In this document: positions 54,932 through 63,022 of the stretch, piece after piece
How the letters are laid out: each line of letters begins with the position of its first letter
Numbering within the stretch: position 1 is the stretch's first letter
Assembly (NCBI GenBank): GCA_963759735.1
Contig: CAVXAF010000009.1
Coordinates: 124,001 to 188,000 of the forward strand
Direction of reading: 5' to 3'
DNA: 64,000 nucleotides
From: Hyphomicrobium_A sp963759735
GTDB taxonomy: Bacteria; Pseudomonadota; Alphaproteobacteria; Rhizobiales; Hyphomicrobiaceae
Program-made: the position numbers and the translations under genes
Notes under the pieces: model-generated
What the model was told of the DNA's origin: nothing
The model's database searches: none
The model's input: only the letters and a program-made list of their open reading frames with translations

Positions 54932-56533
54932 TCAGCCCTTGAATATCCCTGGCGTCACCTGACGAGCGGCCGTGCGCGCTGCGTTGCCCGCCTGACCGAA
55001 CAACCGCCGTACGCTCCACCTGGGCGCTGCATCCTCCATCAGGCGCAACAGCTGCGCCTGGCGCGCCTCGGGAACCCGCGCGGCGACGCGCATTGACAGC
55101 TGCTCGATGTTGTAGGGCGCCCGCCCCGGGGACAGGTTTACCGGAACAACGTCATTCTTCGGCACACCCAGCCCCTCGGCGACGGCCCGCACCGTCTCCA
55201 CGATTGCCGGGTCCGCGGCGTCCAGCTGATCTTGCGGACCTGGAACCCGTCGCAGCAGCTTGTCGATGTGCGTCAGAGCGATGAGGATCGGCGGCTGGCG
55301 ACGCTGCGGGTTGTCGGCAAAGTGGTTGCGGATTCCAGAGATCGCGGCGAGATCAACGCGCGCATCGGCACGATCGGCGGCCAACGCCCAGACAATGAGA
55401 TCGCTGTCGGCAGCCTTGGTCGCGAACGCGCGCTGCTCTTTCGGCTTGGCACCGATGCGCGGGCTGTCGATGACCATGGAGCCGCTGAGCCCCTCCAGCT
55501 CGACCTCATACGCCTGGAAGTCGCGCGTCCCGCCTGGGGTGTCGACCACGGCGCGCACCTCCTTTGACAGTGCGTTGACGAGGCTCGACTTGCCGGCCCC
55601 GGCTTGCCCCGCAATAAGAATGCGCAGCGGCTCGGCGCGCCCCGTCGCCTGACCGCGATCACGCCGCGTCGAAGCACTGATATGGCCGGCGAGTTCCGTT
55701 TCCGACACGCGCAGCCGGCCGCCGTAAAGGTCGATCGCCGCCCGTCCCACTTCGCGCACGTAGGCGCGGGCGAGCTGACGCGCAAGCTGATCGCGCACGT
55801 TGGCATAAAGGTGCTTGGTGATTTGCTCGCGCGCCTCTTGCGCCGCGGCCGTCACCGGGTTTACGAGGCGGATCAGGCGCCAGATGTCATACGCCTTCTC
55901 CGCCATGCCAATGGCCGAGCGCCAGCCGTAAATCTTCAGCGCCTGGCCAACCGTGAGCTGATCGCCGAGCGGGATGTTGTCGACGACGAACGGGCGCAGA
56001 TCGCTGCTCACCCGCTCGATCAGCGCTAGAGCCTCGGGGATCGTGAACTTCCATAGCGGGTTGCGATCCTGCGGATGGATCTGTCGCGCCACGGCCTCGA
56101 TGGTCCGAATGCCGAGGTTGAGCACGCGATCACGATCGGTCAGTTCCGACGGCTTGACGTTGGCGGCGACGCTCTCAACCGCCGTCCATGCCGCTTGCTC
56201 GCGCGCCGTCCACGACGGGTCTGGCGCCACAGGGGCTGCATCGACGTCTTGCTCCGGTGGTGCCTGGCGCAGTGTTCGCCGCAGCGTGATGGCCTGCACC
56301 GCGTATCCGACAATGCTCAGCGAGAAGGCTGCCGCGATCCAGTAGAGCGCATATCCGCGCTCCCACAGCCACAACCAGCCTAGTGGCAGCAACGAGATCA
56401 TCGGCAGAAGCAGCGCCAGGAAGATCATGGCGCCGCGGAGATAAAGAATAGCCTTGCCCTTGATGGCCACGTTGCTCGCTGCCTCGTCTCGCCCGTCCGC
56501 GCTATTCGCCGGCGTGGCGAAGTCGGATGTCAC
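54932..56533 (-). CDS. Membrane-anchored GTPase (YcjF/DUF697-adjacent family)
   Basis: A 533-residue protein with two N-terminal membrane helices (about residues 30-52 and 58-80) and a cytoplasmic region. In the middle is a helical domain (EQAAWTAVESVAANVKPSEL, QITKHLYANVRDQLARQLAR), then a GTPase domain: P-loop ILIAGQAGAGKSSLVNAL, switch-like GTRD, the G4-type THIDKL (LIALTHIDKLLRRVPG). The family is a Hyphomicrobiales/alphaproteobacterial membrane GTPase of unknown function. It is convergent with the AI-2E gene. Confidence 0.85.
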   Translation of the reverse strand: MTSDFATPANSADGRDEAASNVAIKGKAILYLRGAMIFLALLLPMISLLPLGWLWLWERGYALYWIAAAFSLSIVGYAVQAITLRRTLRQAPPEQDVDAAPVAPDPSWTAREQAAWTAVESVAANVKPSELTDRDRVLNLGIRTIEAVARQIHPQDRNPLWKFTIPEALALIERVSSDLRPFVVDNIPLGDQLTVGQALKIYGWRSAIGMAEKAYDIWRLIRLVNPVTAAAQEAREQITKHLYANVRDQLARQLARAYVREVGRAAIDLYGGRLRVSETELAGHISASTRRDRGQATGRAEPLRILIAGQAGAGKSSLVNALSKEVRAVVDTPGGTRDFQAYEVELEGLSGSMVIDSPRIGAKPKEQRAFATKAADSDLIVWALAADRADARVDLAAISGIRNHFADNPQRRQPPILIALTHIDKLLRRVPGPQDQLDAADPAIVETVRAVAEGLGVPKNDVVPVNLSPGRAPYNIEQLSMRVAARVPEARQAQLLRLMEDAAPRWSVRRLFGQAGNAARTAARQVTPGIFKG

Positions 56534-56709
56534 ATCTCGGGAGGTTAAGCGGAAATCGCTACAACTGAAACGCCGGCTGCGAAAGGCGAGTTCCGCGCCC
56601 GGTACTCAGCTCCGCACCGATAGCAAGCGCTCCACACGCCCTTAGTGCACGCCTTGGCGCCGGAACGATATCAATTTCAGACCGTTGGTCACGTAACAGG
56701 AGTTGCGCC

Positions 56710-57102
56710 ATGTCCCTATCGGACAATTCGGCCGAGTTGCAGGGTTGCACGGTCCTCGTCGTCGAGGATCAGCCGCTTGAGGCGCTCGACTATTGTGATC
56801 GACTGACGGAAGCTGGCGCTGAGATCATCGGACCGTTCTGTTCGTCATCCGAGGCCCTTGACGCTGTCGCCAGCCAGCACGGCGTTGTTGACGTCGCGTT
56901 GCTCGACTACGCGCTCGCTGACCAGACGAGCGAAGAGTTGCAGACCGCACTCGAAAGCCGTCGCATCCCCTACGTCGTCCTCACCGGCTATCCGCGCGTG
57001 CTCGTGCGTCGCGACGACCAGCAGTTGGTGCTAACCAAGCCGATCTCCCACAATTTGCTCTGCAAGACCATTAAGGCCGCGGCGCTCAGCTCTACGCGCT
57101 GA
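56710..57102 (+). CDS. Stand-alone response-regulator receiver protein
   Basis: A 130-residue single receiver domain without an output domain. The phosphoacceptor is Asp66 in VDVALLDYAL; the acidic pocket is VVEDQP near residues 18-22, the switch threonine is in YVVLTGYPR and the lysine in VLTKPIS. The ATG at 56710 follows AGGAG. No kinase gene adjoins it; the nearest is at 60046, whose ATPase domain looks degenerate. Single receivers of this type can act as phosphate sinks or bind other proteins. Confidence 0.9.
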   Translation: MSLSDNSAELQGCTVLVVEDQPLEALDYCDRLTEAGAEIIGPFCSSSEALDAVASQHGVVDVALLDYALADQTSEELQTALESRRIPYVVLTGYPRVLVRRDDQQLVLTKPISHNLLCKTIKAAALSSTR

Positions 57103-57257
57103 GTTATCCGCTCCGGAGCCGGCTAACCACACGTTAACCCGGGACATCCCGACGCGCACCGGCCTTCTGGTCATGACGCGCTAAGACCGCCCCCCTATAG
57201 TCCTCATCGACTTATCCGCGGCCCGAAAAAAGCCGGCCACGGAGCAACGGTGAGCAC

Positions 57258-59906
57258 ATGAAACTCGAAGCTGCGCGGCCGGTCCACCTCAAGGACTACC
57301 ACCCCCCGGCCTATTTGATCGATCGCGTCCACCTCGACATCGTGCTGGATCCGACGCGCACCCGCGTGCGCTCCAAGCTCGCCGTCCGCCCGAACCCGAA
57401 CGCCAGCGGTCGGCGCGAGCCGTTGCGGCTCGACGGCGAGCAGTTGGAACTTGCCGCGATATCCCTCGACGGGCGCCCGCTCGGCAAAAAAGATTACAAG
57501 CTGACCGATGCAACCCTGACGCTCGCCAAGACACCGACCCAGGCGTTCACGCTCGAGATCACCACCTTCGTCAACCCGGAGGCCAACAAGGCCCTGCAGG
57601 GAATATATCGCAGCAACAACGTCTACTGCAGCCAATGCGAGGCGCAGGGCTTCCGCCGCATCACCTATTTCCTCGACCGTCCCGACGTGCTGGCCACGTA
57701 CACCGTGCGCCTCGAGGCCGACCCCCACGCCGCTCCTATACTACTTGCCAACGGCAACCTGCAGGAACGCGGCACCCTCGATGGCGGCAAGCGCCATTAC
57801 GCGGTGTGGCACGACCCACACCCCAAGCCGTCCTACTTGTTCGCCATCGTCGGCGGCGATCTCGCCCCGATCAGCTCGACGTTCCGCACCATGTCGGGGC
57901 GCAAGGTCGATCTCGCCATCTATGTCGAGCACGGCAAGGAAGCGCGCGCCGCCTGGGCGATGGATTCGCTGAAGCGCTCCATGCGGTGGGACGAAGAGCG
58001 CTTCGGCCGCGAGTACGACCTCGACGTGTTCAACATCGTTGCCGTCTCCGACTTCAACATGGGCGCCATGGAGAACAAGGGGCTCAACGTCTTCAACGAC
58101 CGCCTGATCCTGGCTTCGCCGGAAACGGCCACCGACAACATCTTCGAAGCCATCGAGAGCGTCGTCGCGCACGAGTACTTCCACAACTGGACCGGCAACC
58201 GCATCACGTGTCGCGACTGGTTCCAGCTGTGCCTGAAGGAAGGTCTCACCGTTTATCGCGACCAGGAGTTCTCCGCCGACGAGCGCTCGGCAACGGTGCA
58301 GCGCATCGTCGACGTGCGCCAGTTGAAGACGCACCAGTTCGCCGAGGATGCCGGGCCGCTTGCACATCCCGTGCGCCCCGAGAGCTACATCGAGATCAAC
58401 AACTTCTACACGGCGACAGTCTACGAGAAGGGCGCCGAGGTGGTGCGTATGATCGCGACCATCCTCGGGCGCGAGGCCTTCCGCGCCGGCATGGACCTCT
58501 ATTTCGAGCGCCACGACGGGGAAGCAGCGACGGTCGAGGAGTTCGTCACCTGCTTTGAAGATGCGAGCGGCGTCGATCTCGCGCAGTTCCGGCTCTGGTA
58601 TTCGCAGGCCGGCACGCCCGAGCTGATCGCCCGCCTGCGCTACGACAAGGACAAGAAGACCGCCGACCTCGAGCTGGAGCAGATACTTCCTGCGACGCCC
58701 GGCCAGACCACCAAGAAGCCGATGCACATTCCGGTGCGGCTCGGCCTCCTCGGCGCCAACGGCCATGACCTCGACCTCAAGTCCGCCGCCGGCGTGCTCG
58801 CCGACGACGTCGTCTCGCTCACCAAGCGCAAGCAGAGCTTCCGCTTCGTCGACGTGCCTTCGCGACCGGTGCCCTCGCTGCTGCGCGGCTTCTCCGCCCC
58901 GGTCAACGTGACCCTCGATTTGCCGGACGAGGACGTCGAATTGCTGATGGCCTCCGACAGCGACCTGTTCAACCGCTGGCAGGCGGCCAACAGCTACGCT
59001 GCGCGCACGCTGGTGGAGAGCGTCGCCAGCCTCGCCAGCGGCAAGCGCACGAGCCGTGGGTCGCGCTATGCCCGGGCGCTCGCCGGCGCTCTGGCGGGCG
59101 AGAACCTGGAGCCCGCCTACCGCGCCGAGTTGCTGAAGCTACCGACCCAGTCGGACATCGCCCGCATCATCGGCACCAATGTCGATCCGGCGCTGATCCA
59201 CCGCGCCCACCGACAACTCACCAAGCTGATCGGCAAGGCGCTCGGTCCCCTGCTGGAAGATCTCTATCGGCAGATGGCCGACCGCGGCCCCTACTCGCCG
59301 GACGCGCAAAGCGCCGGTCGACGCGCCCTGCGTAACGCCGCGTTGACGCTGCTGACGGCGCGCGGCACCCCCGCCGACGTGGCGCGCCTCGCCAAGCACT
59401 ACGCGAGCGCCAGCAACATGACCGATCGTGCCCACGCGCTGTTTCTTCTCGCTGCCCGCGGCGGCGATGAAGCCAAGACCGCGCTCGCCGATTTCTATGC
59501 CACCTGGAAGGCCGACAATGTCGTCATCGATACCTGGTTTGCGGCCCAGGCCCAGTCGCCGCTCGCCGGCACGCTTTCCCGCATCAAGGCGCTCACCGCT
59601 CATCCGCTGTTCGCGCTTACCGCCCCCAACAAGGTGCGGGCTCTCGTCGGCATCTTCGCCTCGACCAACCCGCTGCAGTTCAACCGGCCCGACGGCGCCG
59701 GCTACGCGTTCCTCGCCGACCAGGTGCTGGCGCTCGACCGCCTCAACCCGCAGATCGCCGCCCGCATGCTCGGCGCGCTTCGTTCCTGGCGGTCGCTGGA
59801 AAGCGGTCGCAGAGGCAAAGCCCGCAAGGCGCTGCAGCGCATTGTACGCGCCAAACCGCTGTCGGCGGACGTGCAGGAAATCGCCTCGCGTGTGCTCGAC
59901 GCATAA
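57258..59906 (+). CDS. pepN: Aminopeptidase N
   Basis: An 882-residue M1-family metallopeptidase, of normal PepN length. The substrate-binding GAMEN motif is in DFNMGAMENKGLNVFNDR. The zinc site is HEYFHNW (His305, Glu306, His309) with Glu328 in CLKEGLTVYRDQEF as third ligand. The long C-terminal helical domain is complete and ends VQEIASRVLDA. The ATG at 57258 follows GGAGC-type spacing. It removes N-terminal residues from peptides in the cytoplasm. Confidence 0.96.
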   Translation: MKLEAARPVHLKDYHPPAYLIDRVHLDIVLDPTRTRVRSKLAVRPNPNASGRREPLRLDGEQLELAAISLDGRPLGKKDYKLTDATLTLAKTPTQAFTLEITTFVNPEANKALQGIYRSNNVYCSQCEAQGFRRITYFLDRPDVLATYTVRLEADPHAAPILLANGNLQERGTLDGGKRHYAVWHDPHPKPSYLFAIVGGDLAPISSTFRTMSGRKVDLAIYVEHGKEARAAWAMDSLKRSMRWDEERFGREYDLDVFNIVAVSDFNMGAMENKGLNVFNDRLILASPETATDNIFEAIESVVAHEYFHNWTGNRITCRDWFQLCLKEGLTVYRDQEFSADERSATVQRIVDVRQLKTHQFAEDAGPLAHPVRPESYIEINNFYTATVYEKGAEVVRMIATILGREAFRAGMDLYFERHDGEAATVEEFVTCFEDASGVDLAQFRLWYSQAGTPELIARLRYDKDKKTADLELEQILPATPGQTTKKPMHIPVRLGLLGANGHDLDLKSAAGVLADDVVSLTKRKQSFRFVDVPSRPVPSLLRGFSAPVNVTLDLPDEDVELLMASDSDLFNRWQAANSYAARTLVESVASLASGKRTSRGSRYARALAGALAGENLEPAYRAELLKLPTQSDIARIIGTNVDPALIHRAHRQLTKLIGKALGPLLEDLYRQMADRGPYSPDAQSAGRRALRNAALTLLTARGTPADVARLAKHYASASNMTDRAHALFLLAARGGDEAKTALADFYATWKADNVVIDTWFAAQAQSPLAGTLSRIKALTAHPLFALTAPNKVRALVGIFASTNPLQFNRPDGAGYAFLADQVLALDRLNPQIAARMLGALRSWRSLESGRRGKARKALQRIVRAKPLSADVQEIASRVLDA

Positions 59907-60045
59907 GCAGGAAACATAATGAGCCCTAAGGGCTTATTCACTCTCGACAGCCGATTCGCGATGGTGTGAACTGATTCTGGTGATTCGGGGTCGCGGATTC
60001 GCTCGAGTTCGCAAGGCATCAAAAAGAACATTTCGGGGGATAAGA

Positions 60046-61161
60046 ATGGCGTGGACTTCGTCCGCCTGCCTGCGCGCGCGCCCGTCTGTCGCGGATGTCG
60101 TCGAGGCGTCACTCAAAAAAGCCAAGCACCTTAGCGTCGGCGCCCGCTTCTACGTTCAGCGCGGGCAGCCGGGGATATTTCTCGCCCTGTCGGTCCTGAC
60201 CCTCGGTATCCTCACCCCTCTGCTGCCGACCAGCTTTACCGCCGCCATCCTCCTGCTCACCGGCATAGCGCTCGCCGTCTACGGTGCCGGAGCCAACCTC
60301 GCCGGCGCCATCACAGCAACATGCGCAGGCACCCCGACGCATGACGACGCCCCGGTCCAAACCGTCGCTCCCCCCTTCGCCTCCGAGATCGTTGCAGTCC
60401 CACGAGTCCCGGCGCCCCACAGTCAACGTTCCGCCCGCCCCAGGCGCAGCGCATCGGCGCACGTCCCCAACCACGACTGGGCCGACCTGATGGCCCGCAT
60501 CAATCACGAGTTGCGCACCCCGCTCAACGCCGTCATCGGCTTTTCCGAGGTCATGGCGCTCGAGATGTTCGGCCCGCTCGGCAACGAGCGCTACCAGGAC
60601 TACGTACGTCATATCCGCGACAGCGCCGGCGACCTGCTCAAGTCCGCCGAGGACACCCTCGCCCTCACCGCTCTGCTGACCGGTCCACGGCCGGCATCAG
60701 CCCCCGTCGCCTGCACGCTCGACCACGCCGTCGCCGACGCCTGGGCGGTCGTTGAGCGCAAGGCCGCGGTGCGCGACGTCAGGCTCGAACTGACGCTGCC
60801 CGAGGACGTCGAGGTGCTGGGCGAGCCGCGCGCGTTGCGGCAGATCCTCGTCAACATACTGTCTGAGGGCATCGCCCGTGCCGAGCCCGGCCAATCCGTA
60901 TCGCTGCGAGCCATCGCCGACTGCGAGTTGATCGAAATCGTTCTAAGCGCCGGCGGGGATCAGCCGGCGGGATTGCGCCGCGCCGGGTCGCTGGCCATTT
61001 GCCTGGCCCGCACGCTGCTCGAAATGCAGGGCACCTCACTGCTGGAGATCGAGACGGCCGAAGGCGGATGGCGCGCCGTCACGGTTCTCGACCGCGCTGT
61101 GCAGCACGACTTCTTCACCGTGCAAGCAGCGCCCGCGCGCGAGCCGGCTCTGGCACTCTGA
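60046..61161 (+). CDS. Membrane histidine kinase-like protein with degenerate ATPase domain
   Basis: A 371-residue protein. The ATG at 60046 (MAWTSSACLRARPSVADVVE) follows GGGGG. Two membrane helices lie at about residues 43-83 (GIFLALSVLTLGILTPLLPT, TAAILLLTGIALAVYG). The HisKA region is intact, with the phosphoacceptor histidine in MARINHELRTPLNAVIGFSE. The ATP-binding domain is degenerate: the N-box reads LVNILSEGIA where the second asparagine is usually found, and no clear D-x-G-x-G (G1) box is seen (VLSAGGDQPAGLR). It resembles alphaproteobacterial PdhS/DivJ-like HisKA proteins. It may be a phosphatase or scaffold rather than a kinase. Confidence 0.8.
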   Translation: MAWTSSACLRARPSVADVVEASLKKAKHLSVGARFYVQRGQPGIFLALSVLTLGILTPLLPTSFTAAILLLTGIALAVYGAGANLAGAITATCAGTPTHDDAPVQTVAPPFASEIVAVPRVPAPHSQRSARPRRSASAHVPNHDWADLMARINHELRTPLNAVIGFSEVMALEMFGPLGNERYQDYVRHIRDSAGDLLKSAEDTLALTALLTGPRPASAPVACTLDHAVADAWAVVERKAAVRDVRLELTLPEDVEVLGEPRALRQILVNILSEGIARAEPGQSVSLRAIADCELIEIVLSAGGDQPAGLRRAGSLAICLARTLLEMQGTSLLEIETAEGGWRAVTVLDRAVQHDFFTVQAAPAREPALAL

Positions 61162-61186
61162 TCGGATGTCGTGACGGCGGCGATGC

Positions 61187-61663
61187 CTAGCGAATGGGAC
61201 GCTTTGCTTCCAGCCAGTCGTGCAACTCGCGGCGCTCCTCGGGCGTCAATGCGCCGACCGTCTCGCCAAAGCGCGTCGCCTTGGCGCGCGCCTCGTTGGT
61301 TTCAGCCTGCACGATGCCATCGAGAGCCGTATTGAGCGCTGCCTGATCGAACGTCGGAGCGGAGAGCACGGCGCGGACCGCGGCGCGCGCATCGCGCTTC
61401 GCCCGGCGCGCGGTCTCGAGGCCGGGCTCTGAATCGGCGATCTTCTGGCGGACCACGTCGCCGCGCTCGCGCGGCAAGGCGCGCGCAAAGCCCATCAGCG
61501 GTGTGCCCTTGAAGCCAGCTCCATGCGGGCCGCCGCCGGTCCGGCCGAAGCACAGCGTGCCGGCCACCGCACCGACGATCAGCACGTTGAGTGCGAGGGA
61601 TGCCACCAGCGCCCAGCGCAGCGTGCGCGGGGAGAAGCGCGAGGTTTGGGTTGTCTCGCTCAC
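61187..61663 (-). CDS. Periplasmic heavy-metal sensor-like protein
   Basis: A 158-residue protein with one N-terminal membrane anchor (about residues 16-40, WALVASLALNVLIVGAVAGT) and a periplasmic alpha-helical domain (LPRERGDVVRQKIADSEPGL, AALNTALDGIVQAETNEAR, LTPEERRELHDWLE). This layout resembles CnrX/ZraP-type metal sensors and CpxP-like proteins. It overlaps the preceding membrane protein gene by four bases (ATGA), and both follow the ECF sigma gene, the arrangement of a sigma/anti-sigma/sensor operon. Confidence 0.8.
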   Translation of the reverse strand: MSETTQTSRFSPRTLRWALVASLALNVLIVGAVAGTLCFGRTGGGPHGAGFKGTPLMGFARALPRERGDVVRQKIADSEPGLETARRAKRDARAAVRAVLSAPTFDQAALNTALDGIVQAETNEARAKATRFGETVGALTPEERRELHDWLEAKRPIR

Positions 61664-62196
61664 AGCATGTCCTCGTCCGACTGTCCGAGGATGTCCTCGC
61701 TCAGCGCCACCTGCGAGTTGTCAGCGCCCAAGCCGGTAACCTGGGCCACCTCCTGCACCGCCGTATCGAATGTCCCGGCCGAGCCGAGCATGACGCCGAG
61801 CACCAGCGAAGCGGCGAGCACCGCCGCCGCCGGCCAGTCGGCGAATTTCACCGGCAGCGCCGGACGACGCCACGGCTGTACCGGCCGTAACTTGCTTGCC
61901 GCCGGCCTGAACGGCATCACCACCGCGCCCCGCGACACAGGACCGCTCAGCGCCGCGGCCATGATGCGCTCCTTCAGTGCATCGAGACCCGCCTCACTCG
62001 ACAGCGGGGCTTTGTCGAGCAGTCGGTCGAGCGCCTGCGCCTCGGCCAGCAGCTTGCCCGCCGCCTTGTCGTCGGTGATGACGCTGGCAAAACGCAACCG
62101 CTCGCGGGCCGGCCAGCGCGTGCGGTCGGCGCCATGGGTTTCGAGCAGGCGCGCCAGCGCCTCCCGATCCGTTGCATGTCTGTCCTTGTTCGTCAT
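61660..62196 (-). CDS. Putative membrane anti-sigma-like protein
   Basis: A 178-residue protein. It has a soluble helical N-terminus (DREALARLLETHGADRTRWP, KLLAEAQALDRLLDKAPLSS), a central linker and a single membrane helix at about residues 128-146 (ADWPAAAVLAASLVLGVMLG), then a short periplasmic acidic tail. Position between an ECF sigma gene and a periplasmic sensor gene, 35 bases after the sigma gene, suggests an anti-sigma factor, but there is no clear zinc-binding anti-sigma (HxxxCxxC) motif. Confidence 0.7.
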   Translation of the reverse strand: MTNKDRHATDREALARLLETHGADRTRWPARERLRFASVITDDKAAGKLLAEAQALDRLLDKAPLSSEAGLDALKERIMAAALSGPVSRGAVVMPFRPAASKLRPVQPWRRPALPVKFADWPAAAVLAASLVLGVMLGSAGTFDTAVQEVAQVTGLGADNSQVALSEDILGQSDEDML

Positions 62197-62231
62197 CGCT
62201 TGCGTCTCGTCTCTAAATTTCGTCTGCCGCT

Positions 62232-62807
62232 TCAGTCTGGTTGATAGTCGGAAAGAAGCTCGCGCAAATCATCGCGCAACGCCGCCTTCAAGGTTCTTCG
62301 TGCGCGGGCGAGCAGCAACTCAACAGCCTCGTCCGATATTCCCATGATTTGCCCGACTTCGATTTGGCTCAGACCCTCATAGTGAAAAAGAGTCAGCGCC
62401 GTTCGCTGTCGGTCGGGGAGCGCCTTTAACGCCGCATCGACGCGCTGGCTGGTATCGCGCGCTTCCAAATCGGAGAGCTGCGTTGCCGGCTCGGCGCGCT
62501 CGGGCACTTCGTCGGTTACCGTCAGCCGCTTGCCCGAACGCATGCGGTCGACGCACAAATTCGATACGACGCGGCGCAGCCAGGGCCGCAGCCCCATCGT
62601 GCCGATGTCCAAACCGTCCGCCGAGCGCCACAGCCGCAGCATTGCATCCTGCGCCACGTCCTCGGCCTCCGCATCATCGCGCAACATGCGCCGTGCAACC
62701 GCGAGAGCGCCGGCCAAATGCCGGTCGACAAGGGCGCGGAACGCTGCGGCATCGCCCGCCGCGGCGGCCGCCACCAAGGCGGCATCCTCCCTTGCCTCAG
62801 CCCCCAT
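62232..62807 (-). CDS. ECF-family RNA polymerase sigma factor
   Basis: A 191-residue extracytoplasmic-function sigma factor. The ATG at 62807 (MGAEAREDAALVAAAAAGDA) after GGAG is preferred to the upstream frame to 62882. Region 2 covers about residues 20-85 (FRALVDRHLAGALAVARRML, AEDVAQDAMLRLWR, LRPWLRRVVSNLCVDRMR), and region 4 covers about 130-182 (LPDRQRTALTLFHYEGLSQI, MGISDEAVELLLARARRTLK). With the two downstream genes it forms a signal-response operon. The target promoters are unknown, and no autoregulatory promoter motif is asserted. Confidence 0.93.
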   Translation of the reverse strand: MGAEAREDAALVAAAAAGDAAAFRALVDRHLAGALAVARRMLRDDAEAEDVAQDAMLRLWRSADGLDIGTMGLRPWLRRVVSNLCVDRMRSGKRLTVTDEVPERAEPATQLSDLEARDTSQRVDAALKALPDRQRTALTLFHYEGLSQIEVGQIMGISDEAVELLLARARRTLKAALRDDLRELLSDYQPD

Positions 62808-63022
62808 CACGCGATCTCCGTGCGTGCCGGGCCCCAGTCTCTCTGCCACCGCTAGCCTCGACATGGCCACTGAACGTCCCATCCAGTCTAGCGCCGGTTG
62901 GGTCGGTTATGTGACCTTTCCCAGCGGTCCGATCGGCCGCACCGCGACCACTTGAGCAAAACAACGGGTGGGTCCTGAAAAATCCGTCGCCGCTACCGCG
63001 CGGGAAGTGCCCAGGCCCGGTA

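Noticed and set aside
57741..58766. A 341-residue minus-strand frame
   Set aside because: It is antisense to pepN across the zinc-site region; pepN is certain.
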